This document shows, in pieces, positions 16,899 to 24,884 of a stretch of DNA of 64,000 bases (its first letter is position 1; the number at the start of each line of letters is the position of its first letter). The notes beneath the pieces are model-generated. The model worked only from the letters and a program-made list of their open reading frames with translations. It was not told where the DNA came from and did no database searches. The stretch is from Streptomyces sp. R41 (lineage in GTDB: Bacteria > Actinomycetota > Actinomycetes > Streptomycetales > Streptomycetaceae). Position numbers and translations under genes: made by a program. The stretch lies in NCBI RefSeq assembly GCF_041053055.1, contig NZ_CP163443.1, positions 186,001 through 250,000 on the forward strand, read 5' to 3'.

Positions 16899-17339
16899 TC
16901 AACCCACATTCCACAGGAACCGGTGCGTGTGGATCCCGAAGTACGGGAACGACTGCACCTGCCGGACGCCTTCGATCGGTCGCACGACGTCGTTGACGAA
17001 GTCCAGCAGATCCCGGGGGCCCGGGCAGACGACCTCGGCGAACAGGTCGAAGCCGCCGGAGGTCAACACCGAGTAGACCACCTCGGCCCGCTGGGCCAGT
17101 TCGTCGGTGACCGCTCGCGGGTCACCGTCCACGGCGATGCCGAGCAGTGCCATGGACTGTCCGCCCATGCCCATCGGGTCCGTGACTCCGACCACCTGTA
17201 CGGCCTGGGAGTCGAGCAGTCGCTGCAGCCGCTGGCGGGCCGCCGATGCGGACAGGCCGACTTTCGGGCCCAGTTCGGCATACGCGATACGGCCGTCGAC
17301 CTGCAGTTCGCGCAGGATGGCCCGGTCGATCTCGTCCAC
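16899..17339 (-). CDS. Lrp/AsnC-family transcriptional regulator
   Basis: The product is 146 aa, the normal family length. The helix-turn-helix is VDEIDRAILRELQVDGRIAY, then AELGPKVGLSASAARQRLQR. The RAM ligand domain follows (GIAVDGDPRAVTDELAQRAE) with the Gly-rich VYSVLTSGGFDLFAEV. The GTG at 17339 is chosen because GGAGAGG stands 6 bases upstream and the family begins there; a longer open frame runs into the preceding gene. It lies 44 bases after the class III aminotransferase on the same strand and probably controls it in response to an amino acid. Confidence 0.88.
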   Translation of the reverse strand: MDEIDRAILRELQVDGRIAYAELGPKVGLSASAARQRLQRLLDSQAVQVVGVTDPMGMGGQSMALLGIAVDGDPRAVTDELAQRAEVVYSVLTSGGFDLFAEVVCPGPRDLLDFVNDVVRPIEGVRQVQSFPYFGIHTHRFLWNVG

Positions 17340-17383
17340 GCTGTTCCTCTCCGACTCACCCTGACCAAGATTAACGGCGCGGT

Positions 17384-18733
17384 TCAGCCGACCAGTTCGG
17401 ACAGCGCGGCAGCGAAGACGTCGGTGTGTGTGTCCACGTCCTCCTCCGTGGTCGTGGGGCACATGAGCGCCATGTTGTGGAACGGGGTGAGCAGGATGCC
17501 TCGGTTGGCGAGGTAGAGGTGGAGGTAGTCCTCCAGCTCCGTGTCGGCAGCGGCGGCGGATTCGGTTCCGGTGCGCGGCGCGGAATCGGCGAAGCGGTAC
17601 TCGGTCCGGGCGCCGAGCCTGCTCACCGACCACGGCAGGGCCCGCGCGTCGATGCCCGCGCGCACCCCGGCCTCGAACCGCTCCGACAGCTTCGACATCC
17701 CGTCGAAGGCCTCGTCGGTGAGAACGTGTTCCAGGGTCGCTCGCATCGCCGCGACGGAAAGGGCGTTGCCGGCGAGGGTGCCGCCGACTCCGCCCATGTC
17801 GACCAGATCCAGGTCGTCACGGTCCAGGAGCTTCTCGGCAAGCTCGGCCGAGAGCCCGTACGCACCGGCGGGGATACCGCCGCCGATCGCCTTGCCGATG
17901 GTCAGCAGGTCCGGCTCCAGGCCCCACGCAGCGGTGCAGCCGCCGGGACCGGCAGAGAAGGTGTGCGTCTCGTCGTTGATGAGGAGCGTGCCGTACCGGC
18001 GCGTCAGTTCCCGCACGCCTTCCAGGTAGCCGGGTTCGGGCAGCACGATGCCGATGTTGGTGAGCGCGGGCTCCATGAGGACGGCGGCCACGTCGCGGTG
18101 GGCGAGTTCGCGCTCCAGCTGCGCCAGGTCGTTGAACTCCGCGACCCTGCTGGTGAGCGTGACGTCGCAGGGGGCGCCGACGTTGCCGGGCCGGGCGGTG
18201 CCGCGCCCGTCCGGACCGACCACGATCAGCGACTCATCGACGCTGCCGTGGTAGCTGTAGCTGTTCACCAGGATCTTCGGGCGTCCGGTGACCGCCCGCG
18301 CCAGCCGGATGGACCAGCGGTTGGCGTCGGTCGCGGTCAGCGAGAAGCTCCAGCGCGCGAGCCCGAAGCGGCGGGTCAACTCGGCGCCCACCCACTCGGC
18401 GTCCTCGGTGGGCAGCATCGCGGTCGCCCCGCCGAGTTCCCCGAACCGGCTCCGCACCGCCTCGGCCACCACCGCGGGTGAATGACCGGCCATCGCGCCC
18501 GTGTCACCGAGACAGAAATCGATGTACTCGTGGCCGTCGATGTCCGTGATCCGGGCGCCGCGCGCCGTGTCCAGGTAGCGAGGAAAGGCACCCGCGGTCT
18601 TGTTCATCCACGTCATCGGGACCCGGCCGAAGAGGTGGTCGGCCCCTTCGTAGGCGGCCTTGGAGCGCGGGTTCCGACGCTCGGCCTCGGTGATCTCACG
18701 GGCCAGGAGCTGCTGCAGGCGGGCGCGGTCCAT
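17384..18733 (-). CDS. Class III aminotransferase / glutamate-1-semialdehyde aminomutase-like
   Basis: From ATG 18733 the protein is 449 aa. The PLP lysine is in LLTIGKAIGGGIPAGAYG, the PLP Asp in INDETHTFS, and the substrate-side motif in FCLGDTGAMAGHSP. An earlier in-frame ATG at 18748 is disfavoured because AAGGAG, the likely ribosome site, overlaps it and is correctly spaced for 18733. The enzyme resembles transaminases that act on amino acids or omega-amines. It shares a transcript with an Lrp/AsnC regulator, and its promoter region contains an inverted repeat at 18809-18836. Confidence 0.85.
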   Translation of the reverse strand: MDRARLQQLLAREITEAERRNPRSKAAYEGADHLFGRVPMTWMNKTAGAFPRYLDTARGARITDIDGHEYIDFCLGDTGAMAGHSPAVVAEAVRSRFGELGGATAMLPTEDAEWVGAELTRRFGLARWSFSLTATDANRWSIRLARAVTGRPKILVNSYSYHGSVDESLIVVGPDGRGTARPGNVGAPCDVTLTSRVAEFNDLAQLERELAHRDVAAVLMEPALTNIGIVLPEPGYLEGVRELTRRYGTLLINDETHTFSAGPGGCTAAWGLEPDLLTIGKAIGGGIPAGAYGLSAELAEKLLDRDDLDLVDMGGVGGTLAGNALSVAAMRATLEHVLTDEAFDGMSKLSERFEAGVRAGIDARALPWSVSRLGARTEYRFADSAPRTGTESAAAADTELEDYLHLYLANRGILLTPFHNMALMCPTTTEEDVDTHTDVFAAALSELVG

Positions 18734-18808
18734 CGGGTGCTCCTTCATCTGGTGACCGAATGCAGCGATCCTACGAACGAAAATATCGCGACAGCAAGCC
18801 TTGGCGAT

Positions 18809-18836
18809 CGATTCAGCTGCAGAGGCAATCGAATCG
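18809..18836. promoter_or_regulatory. Inverted repeat upstream of the aminotransferase, possible Lrp/AsnC site
   Basis: CGATTC at 18809-18814 is repeated as GAATCG at 18831-18836, and both sit in a common context (GGCRATCGAWTC). It lies about 75 bases upstream of the aminotransferase start. The remainder of 18734-19043 shows no gene. Confidence 0.3.
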
Positions 18837-19043
18837 AGAGTCCGCAGCGCGCACCAGGTGAACTACCCGCGCCACACGGGCCCTGTCGGCCCCTGTGAAA
18901 GCTTCAGCCGACGAGGCGCCCTCCGCATGGGCTGCGTCCGTTCGGGTCCAAACAGGCCACGGCGCCGACCGCGCAGCGTCTGCGCCGCTCACGCTTGGAC
19001 AGTGTCCGCAGCAGCGACACCTCCCGTGATCAAGGAGAAAACA

Positions 19044-19259
19044 ATGCCCATCGATACCCTCGAACGATTCCTGGCCGCTCTGAGCCCACGCGCCCGAGAA
19101 CACCTCCAGCAGCAACCACGCGAGGAGCAGGAAAAGCTCGCCGCCGCCTGGGAAGCAGAACTGAAGGCGGACACCGACCTCGACACCCTGAGCGAGCTGT
19201 CACCCGCCGCCGCCGAGAGCGAGGCAGCCACACGAGTCTTCAAGAAGCTCTTCGAATAG
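19044..19259 (+). CDS. Small acidic hypothetical protein, 71 aa
   Basis: The ATG at 19044 follows an excellent AAGGAG with 7-base spacing, and codon usage is normal for this DNA. The product is charged and predicted to be largely helical (MPIDTLERFLAALSPRAREH, then repeated Glu/Ala/Lys segments). It has no Cys, signal peptide or membrane segment and no recognisable domain. It is monocistronic and borders the IS debris that begins near 19340. The function is unknown; the ribosome site and complete short frame make it a likely real gene. Confidence 0.65.
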   Translation: MPIDTLERFLAALSPRAREHLQQQPREEQEKLAAAWEAELKADTDLDTLSELSPAAAESEAATRVFKKLFE

Positions 19260-19408
19260 CTGACATACGACATCCTGGCGGCCCGCCACGTACGTTCCGG
19301 CCGCCAGGGTGCATCTCACGCGACGCACATCCCGTCGAGCTCATGCCACGATCACGGCAGGCGTCAACTTGACCCGGTCCTTCAGGACTTTGTTGGCGGA
19401 TTCGGTGG

Positions 19409-20250
19409 TCAGGCGGCCAGTTCGAGTCCGAGGCGGGCGAAGCGGCTGATGTGGGTGGTGCCGATGGGGGTTTCGGTCCACCAGGCGTTGAGGCGGTGGA
19501 GGTTGAGTCCCGTGGCGATCAGGACATGACCGAGGTGGGTTTTGTGCAGCCCGCGGTAGGGCGTGGTCCGTGTCCGTGTCACCCGGACCGCCTGGGAGAT
19601 GGTGCCTTCGACTCCGGCGCGTGTGCCGTAGGCGGCCCTCCACTCATCGGTCTCCTGTTGGCGTCGACGCTGGTCAAGAGCTTGCTGCTGGGGTTGGGTG
19701 AGCAGGGTCAGGCTGCGGCCGTACTGATGGTTGGTGGCGCTGGTGCACCTGGCGCGTACCGGGCAGGCGTCGCAGTCGGTCTTGGCGAAGTGGACCCGGA
19801 TGATCTCGGTGCCGGTGGGTTTGCGCTGTGCGGACCAGCTGACGCTGCGCTGTCCGCGGGGGCAGGTGACGGTGCGGGCCGGCCAGTCGATGGTGAAGGC
19901 GTCCTGGCCGAGGCCGTCGCCGGCCCGGCCCTGGGCGGTGGTGTCGGCGAAGACCGGTCCCATCAGCTCGATGTCCTGCTCGGCGGCGGCGACCAGCAGT
20001 GCGGCGGAGGTGTAGCCGGAGTCGACCAGGTGGATGCCGGGCAGCAGGCCGCGCGCGGCCAAAGCGTGGTGGACGGGCGCGGTGATCTCCGCGTCGGGGA
20101 CGGTGGCGTCGGTGGTGACCACGTTCGTGATCAGATGCGGGGCGTCCGGCTCGCAGGTCTCGGTGAAGTGGACCTTGTAGCCGTCCCAGCCCGCGCCGCG
20201 CTTGACGCTGTAACGGGTGTCGGTGTCATACGGGCTGGACGGGCCTTGAC
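19409..20250 (-). pseudogene. IS1182-family transposase, C-terminal fragment
   Basis: About 280 codons remain of a DDE transposase normally of roughly 500 aa. Recognisable blocks are SPYDTDTRYSVKRGAGWDGY, KVHFTETCEPD, LVDSGYTSAALLV, the cysteine cluster CDACPVRARC and the C-terminal RVTRTRTTPYRGLHKTHLGH. The 5' end is cut where an IS3-type sequence begins near 20251; the open frame running on to 20314 is junction sequence. It cannot be functional. Confidence 0.8.
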
Positions 20251-20381
20251 CCCTGATCTTGGACACACGAGACACTAGATCTTGAGGATCTGAGAACGGA
20301 CATCTCGTGGTCATGAAGCACTACCCCGCCGAGTTCAAGGCGGATGCGGTCGCGCTGTACCAGTCGCGGCCCGGAGCGGCG
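20251..20381 (+). mobile_element. IS3-family element, 5' end fragment with start of orfA
   Basis: The stretch opens with TTGACCCCTGATCTTGGACA, typical of the outer end of IS150-group IS3 elements. At 20310 it reads MKHYPAEFKADAVALYQSRP, the start of the OrfA helix-turn-helix protein. Homology stops near 20381, where an IS630 fragment takes over. It differs in sequence from the IS3 element at 27969-29056, so it is an independent insertion. Confidence 0.65.
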
Positions 20382-20512
20382 ACCTCGACACACTCAACAC
20401 CGAACTCTCAGCCTGGCAGAACGCCACCAACACCGACCAGCGTCAGGTGGACTGGCAATTCACCACCCACGATGCACGCATCAAACTGCGCCACCTCTAT
20501 CCCAAACATTAG
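20382..20512 (+). pseudogene. IS630-family transposase, C-terminal fragment
   Basis: The frame gives DLDTLNTELSAWQNATNTDQ followed by RQVDWQFTTHDARIKLRHLY and PKH before the TAG at 20510, the usual end of a Streptomyces IS630 transposase. Only about 43 codons remain, joined directly to an IS3 left end. No catalytic DDE residues are left. Confidence 0.7.
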
Positions 20513-20525
20513 CCGCGACAGTCCA

Positions 20526-20591
20526 CTAGCCTCGATCTTGCATGAGGGTCCGTCAGCAAGCTGACGGACCCTCATGCAAGATCGAGGCTAG
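20526..20591. repeat. 66-bp perfect inverted repeat (32-bp arms, 2-bp centre)
   Basis: The left arm begins CTAGCCTCGATCTTGCATGA and continues to GTCCGTCAGC. After AA the exact complement follows, ending at 20591. In RNA it would be an extremely stable hairpin. At DNA level it looks like two identical transposon ends joined head to head, the scar left when an element is lost. It could also terminate transcription from the IS debris. Confidence 0.85.
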
Positions 20592-20679
20592 GTTCGGTGT
20601 GACTACCGGTGTGATCGCGACGCGGACAGGGCGACTGACGTCTTCGCCGGGACAGGCACAGCGCATCCTCTTGCGGCGA

Positions 20680-21429
20680 TCAGATCTGGTTGAGTCCGCC
20701 ATCCACGAAAAGCTCGGATCCGGTGACGAAGCTGCTCTCATTGCTGGCGAGGAACAGTGCGGCAGCAGCGGCCTCGTCCGGGTGCCCCATGCGGCCCAGC
20801 GGAATCTGGCTGGCGAAGGCGTCCCTCATCTGTGCGGCCTGGTCGGCGTCGGCAGCCAGGCCGGTGATGCCCGGGGTGACGATCGGGCCGGGGACCAGGG
20901 TGTTCACCCGGATCGCGCGGCCGCTTAGTTCGTTGGCCCAGGTGCGCGAGAAGGAACGGACCGCGGCCTTGGACGCGGCGTACACGCCAAAGGCGGCGCC
21001 GCCTGAGGTTGCGGCAGTCGATCCGGTCAGGATCACCGAGGCGCCGTCGTTGAGCAGCGGAATGGCCTTCTGAACAGTGAAGAGCATTCCCCGTACGTTG
21101 ATGTTGAAGGTGGCGTCGAAGTGCTCCTCGGTGACCTGCTCAAGAGCAGCGAACTGACCGCCGCCCGCGTTGGCGAACAGTACGTCGATGGGCCGGCCTC
21201 GCTCGGCGACAGCCGCGTAGAGGCGGTCGATGTCCGCGAGATCCGCGACGTCGCCCCTGACGGCGGTGGCTTCGCCGCCGATCTCGGCCAGCGCGGCGTC
21301 GAGGGCCTTCTGCCGGCGGCCGGTGATGAACACGTGGGCGCCTTCACGTGCGAATCGCTTGGCGGTGGCCAGTCCGATTCCGCTGTTGCCTCCGGTGATG
21401 ACTGCCGTCTTCCCGTCAAGCTGCCCCAT
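20680..21429 (-). CDS. SDR-family oxidoreductase, TetR-controlled
   Basis: The 249-aa product shows VITGGNSGIGLATAKRF at residues 10-26, FANAGGGQF, the catalytic Ser in ILTGSTAAT and YAASK, and ends FVTGSELFVDGGLNQI. This is a complete classical SDR. Two operator copies (21522-21540 and 21549-21568) lie 93-140 bases upstream, in the space shared with the divergent TetR gene. A third copy precedes the VOC gene at 23008. TetR/SDR/VOC sets of this kind commonly respond to reactive quinones or aldehydes; the substrate is not known. Confidence 0.9.
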   Translation of the reverse strand: MGQLDGKTAVITGGNSGIGLATAKRFAREGAHVFITGRRQKALDAALAEIGGEATAVRGDVADLADIDRLYAAVAERGRPIDVLFANAGGGQFAALEQVTEEHFDATFNINVRGMLFTVQKAIPLLNDGASVILTGSTAATSGGAAFGVYAASKAAVRSFSRTWANELSGRAIRVNTLVPGPIVTPGITGLAADADQAAQMRDAFASQIPLGRMGHPDEAAAAALFLASNESSFVTGSELFVDGGLNQI

Positions 21430-21521
21430 GATCGTTTACCCCTGTCCGGTGCGAACGCCAGAAGTCGTGCACCAAGTGTCACTGCGGTTTTACAGCCCGA
21501 ACCGGACGGCCCCGAGCCCAG

Positions 21522-21568
21522 TTATGGACTATACGGTAAAGAACCTTGTTATGGACCGCACGGACAAA
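21522..21568. promoter_or_regulatory. Two direct copies of a TetR operator between SDR and TetR genes
   Basis: TTATGGACTATACGGTAAA (21522-21540) and TTATGGACCGCACGGACAAA (21549-21568) share TTATGGAC..ACGG..AA, 27 bp apart. An inverted third copy is at 22814-22833. The core GACYRYACRGWC is a near-palindrome, as expected for a TetR dimer. Confidence 0.6.
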
Positions 21569-21824
21569 AACGTGACCGCGGGCACGCTGTCGAGGCGCGA
21601 CAGGGCGGCCGGCACAGGCCTGTCCGCGAGGGCGCCGGGAAAACCCCTGACGGAGAGCCATGCATTGCACGCCCCCTATCGCCCGGCCTCACCCTGCACG
21701 GCGGCCCTGCACGGCGGCGACAAGGGGAACGCCCAGGTCCTCCCGCGTCACCGCGAGCAGCCGGGCCTGTGCTGCGTGCCCGACGATCTGGACCGACAGG
21801 TCAAGAAGAACGTATGCTGTTGTC

Positions 21825-22412
21825 ATGGGACGACCGCGGAATTTCGATGACAACCAGGTACTGGAGTCTGCGCGCGAGCAGTTCTGGAATCAGGGATACG
21901 CGGCTACATCACTGCAGAACCTGACGGACGCCACCGGACTGGGCAAGGGAAGTCTGTACGGCGCCTTCGGCGACAAGCGACAGCTGTTCTTGCACGTACT
22001 GGACGGCTATCGCGAGGAACAGCTGAACGGCGTCCGGGCGGTCCTTACCGGGCCCGGGACGCCCTTCGAACGCCTGACCCTGCTCGTTGAGGGAGTGGCC
22101 AAGGGATTCAAGGAGGACCCGCAGCGCCGCGGCTGTCTTCTGGTCAACAGTACGTCCGAGCTGCACAACAACGATCCGGATGTGGTCTCCCGAGCCCGGA
22201 CCACCTATCAAGCGGTCGAAGATCTTCTGATCGCCTGCGTAAAGGAAGCCCAGGACGACGGGACGGTCGAACCGAGCGCGGACGCCCAGGAGCTCGGGCG
22301 ACTGCTCCTCGCCGTCATGCAGGGCATCGAGTTTCTCGCCAAGACCGACATGGACGGCTCAGCTCTGCTGCAGATAGGCCAAGCCGCCCTCAAGCAGCTG
22401 TCCCGGCACTGA
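21825..22412 (+). CDS. TetR/AcrR-family transcriptional regulator
   Basis: The product is 195 aa and begins MGRPRNFDDNQVLESAREQF, then WNQGYAATSLQNLTDATGLG and KGSLYGAFGDKRQLF, the DNA-binding domain. The C-terminal domain contains RRGCLLVNSTSE and MQGIEFLAKTD, typical of the quinone/aldehyde-responsive subgroup (TetR_C_16-like). ATG 21825 is where similarity starts; upstream open sequence is not conserved. It diverges from the SDR gene, with two operators between them, and a third copy stands before the downstream VOC gene. Confidence 0.9.
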   Translation: MGRPRNFDDNQVLESAREQFWNQGYAATSLQNLTDATGLGKGSLYGAFGDKRQLFLHVLDGYREEQLNGVRAVLTGPGTPFERLTLLVEGVAKGFKEDPQRRGCLLVNSTSELHNNDPDVVSRARTTYQAVEDLLIACVKEAQDDGTVEPSADAQELGRLLLAVMQGIEFLAKTDMDGSALLQIGQAALKQLSRH

Positions 22413-22813
22413 CCATCCTGCGGGTCGGCATCGTCCACAGGTGATATGCCGACAAACAGCGATCCGGGTGGGCCCGCCTGGGATCGGCGCGCGAGCGTCC
22501 CTTCGTACGTTCCAACGAGTGGCCCGGCCGCCCGCCCCAGCACAGTTGCCGACCCGCCCCTTTCGTCATGCCCTTGAGCGGGCCCTCTTCGGCCGTGCGG
22601 CTGCGCCATCGACTGCGCCTCACCGCGGGCCGGACGACGCTCTGGCAGCCGACGGCGCCGGACCGTTTCACACGAGCGCTGCGGGCGAGCTCTACAGATT
22701 CCCGCACAGGACCTTGGTTCGCGGCTCCCATTCGCATGCCGACGGGGCGGCGGGCGCTCAAATAGTGCATTGATCGACTGACTTCGCAACGCATTTGAAG
22801 GAGACATACGTTC
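22413..22813. other. Intergenic region downstream of TetR
   Basis: About 400 bases with no supportable gene. Open frames on both strands have no ribosome sites and no family resemblance. It ends at the VOC promoter. Confidence 0.5.
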
Positions 22814-22833
22814 TTGACTGTACGGTCCATAAA
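22814..22833 (+). promoter_or_regulatory. Third TetR operator overlapping a promoter
   Basis: TTGACTGTACGGTCCATAAA is the reverse-oriented copy of the operators at 21522-21568. The complement TTTATGGACCGTACAGTCAA shows the shared TTATGGAC. It also contains a -35-like TTGACT, followed after 17 bases by a TACCTT -10 candidate, so repressor binding would occlude the promoter. The transcript would have a long leader before the VOC start at 23008. Confidence 0.55.
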
Positions 22834-23007
22834 CTCTACCTTTGTACTGCGACCCGCGGATTCGCTACTGCAAGGGGACGTCGGGTCGGCGGTAGACAGG
22901 TACAGACTGTTCCGCTGCACGGCAGGGAAACGCCGGGGCGGGACTGCGCGAGTGTCTCGCGTGCCCCTCCGCAAACGACTGCACACGCCCAACGAAAAGT
23001 GATCACC

Positions 23008-23451
23008 ATGACCACCCCTCCCCAGCCGCTCTTCACCTACAGCCTCCACAACGTGACGATTTCCGTCAGTGACCTCGACGCGTCGATCCAGTGGTGGAAC
23101 CGGGTGTTCGGCCTCACCCTGCTGGCGAAGTCCCGCTTCGACGCCATCGGAGCGGACGTTGCCTTCTTGGAGGGGCCCGGTTTCCGGCTGGAGCTCCTTC
23201 AGCCCGCAAACGGTGTGCGGATCCCTGAACTGACGGCAGAGCCCCCCGCCCACATCCGCCCGATCGGCAACAAGGCCCTGGTCTTCCGTGTCGAGGACCT
23301 CGACAGCGTGACCCGCACCTTCCGTGATCTGGGGGTGACGACCGTCTGGGAGCAGATGGACCTTGGCGACGGCAGTATCTCGACCGCGATCCGTGACAAC
23401 GACGGAAATCTCATCAACGTCTTCCAGCAAGGCGCAAGCCCGGTCGGCTGA
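23008..23451 (+). CDS. VOC-superfamily (glyoxalase/bleomycin-resistance-like) protein
   Basis: The 147-aa product is a single vicinal-oxygen-chelate domain: TYSLHNVTISVSDLDASIQW, WWNRVFGLTLL, FLEGPGFRLELLQP, and the closing IRDNDGNLINVFQ with the metal-ligand-like position near the end. ATG 23008 follows AAAAG and begins the conserved domain; earlier codons are not conserved and overlap the operator region. VOC enzymes isomerise, cleave or bind electrophiles. Sharing an operator with the TetR/SDR pair suggests one detoxification regulon. Confidence 0.85.
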   Translation: MTTPPQPLFTYSLHNVTISVSDLDASIQWWNRVFGLTLLAKSRFDAIGADVAFLEGPGFRLELLQPANGVRIPELTAEPPAHIRPIGNKALVFRVEDLDSVTRTFRDLGVTTVWEQMDLGDGSISTAIRDNDGNLINVFQQGASPVG

Positions 23452-23536
23452 CACGGCGAACCGATCAACCTGGCCGCCGAGCCAGATTCAGCCGCTCCGG
23501 ACGTAGTTGTCCGGGACATGGTTGGCGCCGCCGACC

Positions 23537-23568
23537 GCCGCCGCTGCCTAACGCAGGTTTGCGGCGGC
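23537..23568. terminator. Hairpin between convergent VOC and hydrolase genes
   Basis: GCCGCCGC at 23537-23544 pairs with GCGGCGGC at 23561-23568 across a 16-base loop. It lies about midway between two converging stops (23451 and 23711). The loop is large, so this is a weak terminator candidate. Confidence 0.35.
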
Positions 23569-23710
23569 CGGGCGGCGAATGCCCTTTGCGCATGCGGCCA
23601 ACGCGCGGTCTGCCAGGCGATGAGCCGGCCCTCCCGGGCGGCCAATTCGCAGCGCCGACTCCCAGCAGTTCCAGCGGCAGTGCTGCCGTTCACCGGGGTG
23701 CGAGCCGTCG

Positions 23711-24538
23711 CTAACTCCGCGCGAACTCAAGCAGGTCTTTGTTGAAGATCTCGGCGTACTTGGGCACCATCGCAAGGCCATGAGGCGCGCCCTCGTAGAC
23801 CTTATACTGCGCGCCCTTGACGATCTTGGATGATTTGGCGCCCGCGGAGACGATGGGCACGATCTGGTCGTCGTCGCCATGCACGATCAGTGTCGGCACA
23901 TCGACCTTCTTCAGGTCCTCGGTCGTGTCCGTCTCGGAGAACGCCTTGATGCAGTCGTAGGCGCCCTTGATGCCGACTGTCATGCTCCAGAGCCAGAACT
24001 CGTCACGCGTTCCCTGGGAGACGGTCGAGCCCTCACGGTTGGCACCGTAGAACGGGGCACTGAGGTCCTTGTAGTACTGCGAGCGGTCCGTGAGCACACC
24101 CTGGCGGATCTCGTCGAACACCTCGATCGGCAGGCCCTCAGGGTTGGCTTCCGTCTTCAGCATCAGCGGCGGGATCGCGCCGAGCAGGACCAGCTTGGCG
24201 ACCCGTGCCGTGCCGTGCCGGCCGATGTAGCGGGTGACTTCGCCGCCGCCGGTGGAGTGCCCGACCAGAATGACGTCGTGCAGGTCTTCGGTTTCGATGA
24301 CCGCGGCGAGGTCGTCGGCGTACGTGTCGAGGTTGTTGCCGTCCCAGGGCTGACCGGAGCGGCCGCCACCGCGCCGGTCGTGAGCGATGGCGCGGAATCC
24401 GTTGTCCACCATGAGCTTCATCTGGGGGTCCCAGGCGTCGGCGGTCAGCGGCCAGCCGTGGGAGAAGAGCACGGGCTGGCCCGAGCCCCAGTCCTTGTAG
24501 AAGATCTGCGTGCCGTCCTCGGCGGTGGCGAAGGGCAT
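23711..24538 (-). CDS. Alpha/beta hydrolase, cofactor-free chloroperoxidase-like
   Basis: The 275-aa protein is a complete hydrolase. The nucleophile is Ser95 in GHSTGGGE, the acid is Asp in [10 protein letters not shown] and the base is His in GAPHGLAM. Gly-rich [11 protein letters not shown] forms the oxyanion region and [12 protein letters not shown] is the family hallmark of non-haem chloroperoxidases, which are really esterases or perhydrolases. GAGAGGAG precedes ATG 24538. It diverges from the FAD monooxygenase with 346 bases between them and may be induced by organic peracid or ester stress. Confidence 0.9.
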   Translation of the reverse strand: MPFATAEDGTQIFYKDWGSGQPVLFSHGWPLTADAWDPQMKLMVDNGFRAIAHDRRGGGRSGQPWDGNNLDTYADDLAAVIETEDLHDVILVGHSTGGGEVTRYIGRHGTARVAKLVLLGAIPPLMLKTEANPEGLPIEVFDEIRQGVLTDRSQYYKDLSAPFYGANREGSTVSQGTRDEFWLWSMTVGIKGAYDCIKAFSETDTTEDLKKVDVPTLIVHGDDDQIVPIVSAGAKSSKIVKGAQYKVYEGAPHGLAMVPKYAEIFNKDLLEFARS

Positions 24539-24884
24539 GGTTGCGCTCCTCTCGATGTCCGCTCGCGGGCCCCTTACGTCACGCCCTCCGGGGATGTGAC
24601 GCGAAAGCGGCGCCGCATAAGGTCAACATTAATTGCGGGGCAGCGATTCAGCGCGTCTGGAACCACTGCTTCGGTACGAGTGGGACGGTCGTTGCCTGAC
24701 AGGCGAGGAAGTGGTCTGTCTCGTACGGTGGTCCTTGCGGTCAGGAGAATTCACCGGTTACGCCACCCGAGTGAACTCCCTGGCACAGTCACCCACCCGC
24801 CCTGAACATCACCACCGGTGGCGGGCGGCAGCCAGGTGATCACGGGTCGTTACTACTCGTTCTGTGACACGCGGAGGGCAGGAC

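Noticed and set aside
22814..23002. Possible 62-aa leader peptide before the VOC gene
   Set aside because: It would start with TTG inside the operator/-35 region, so it cannot be on the transcript from that promoter.
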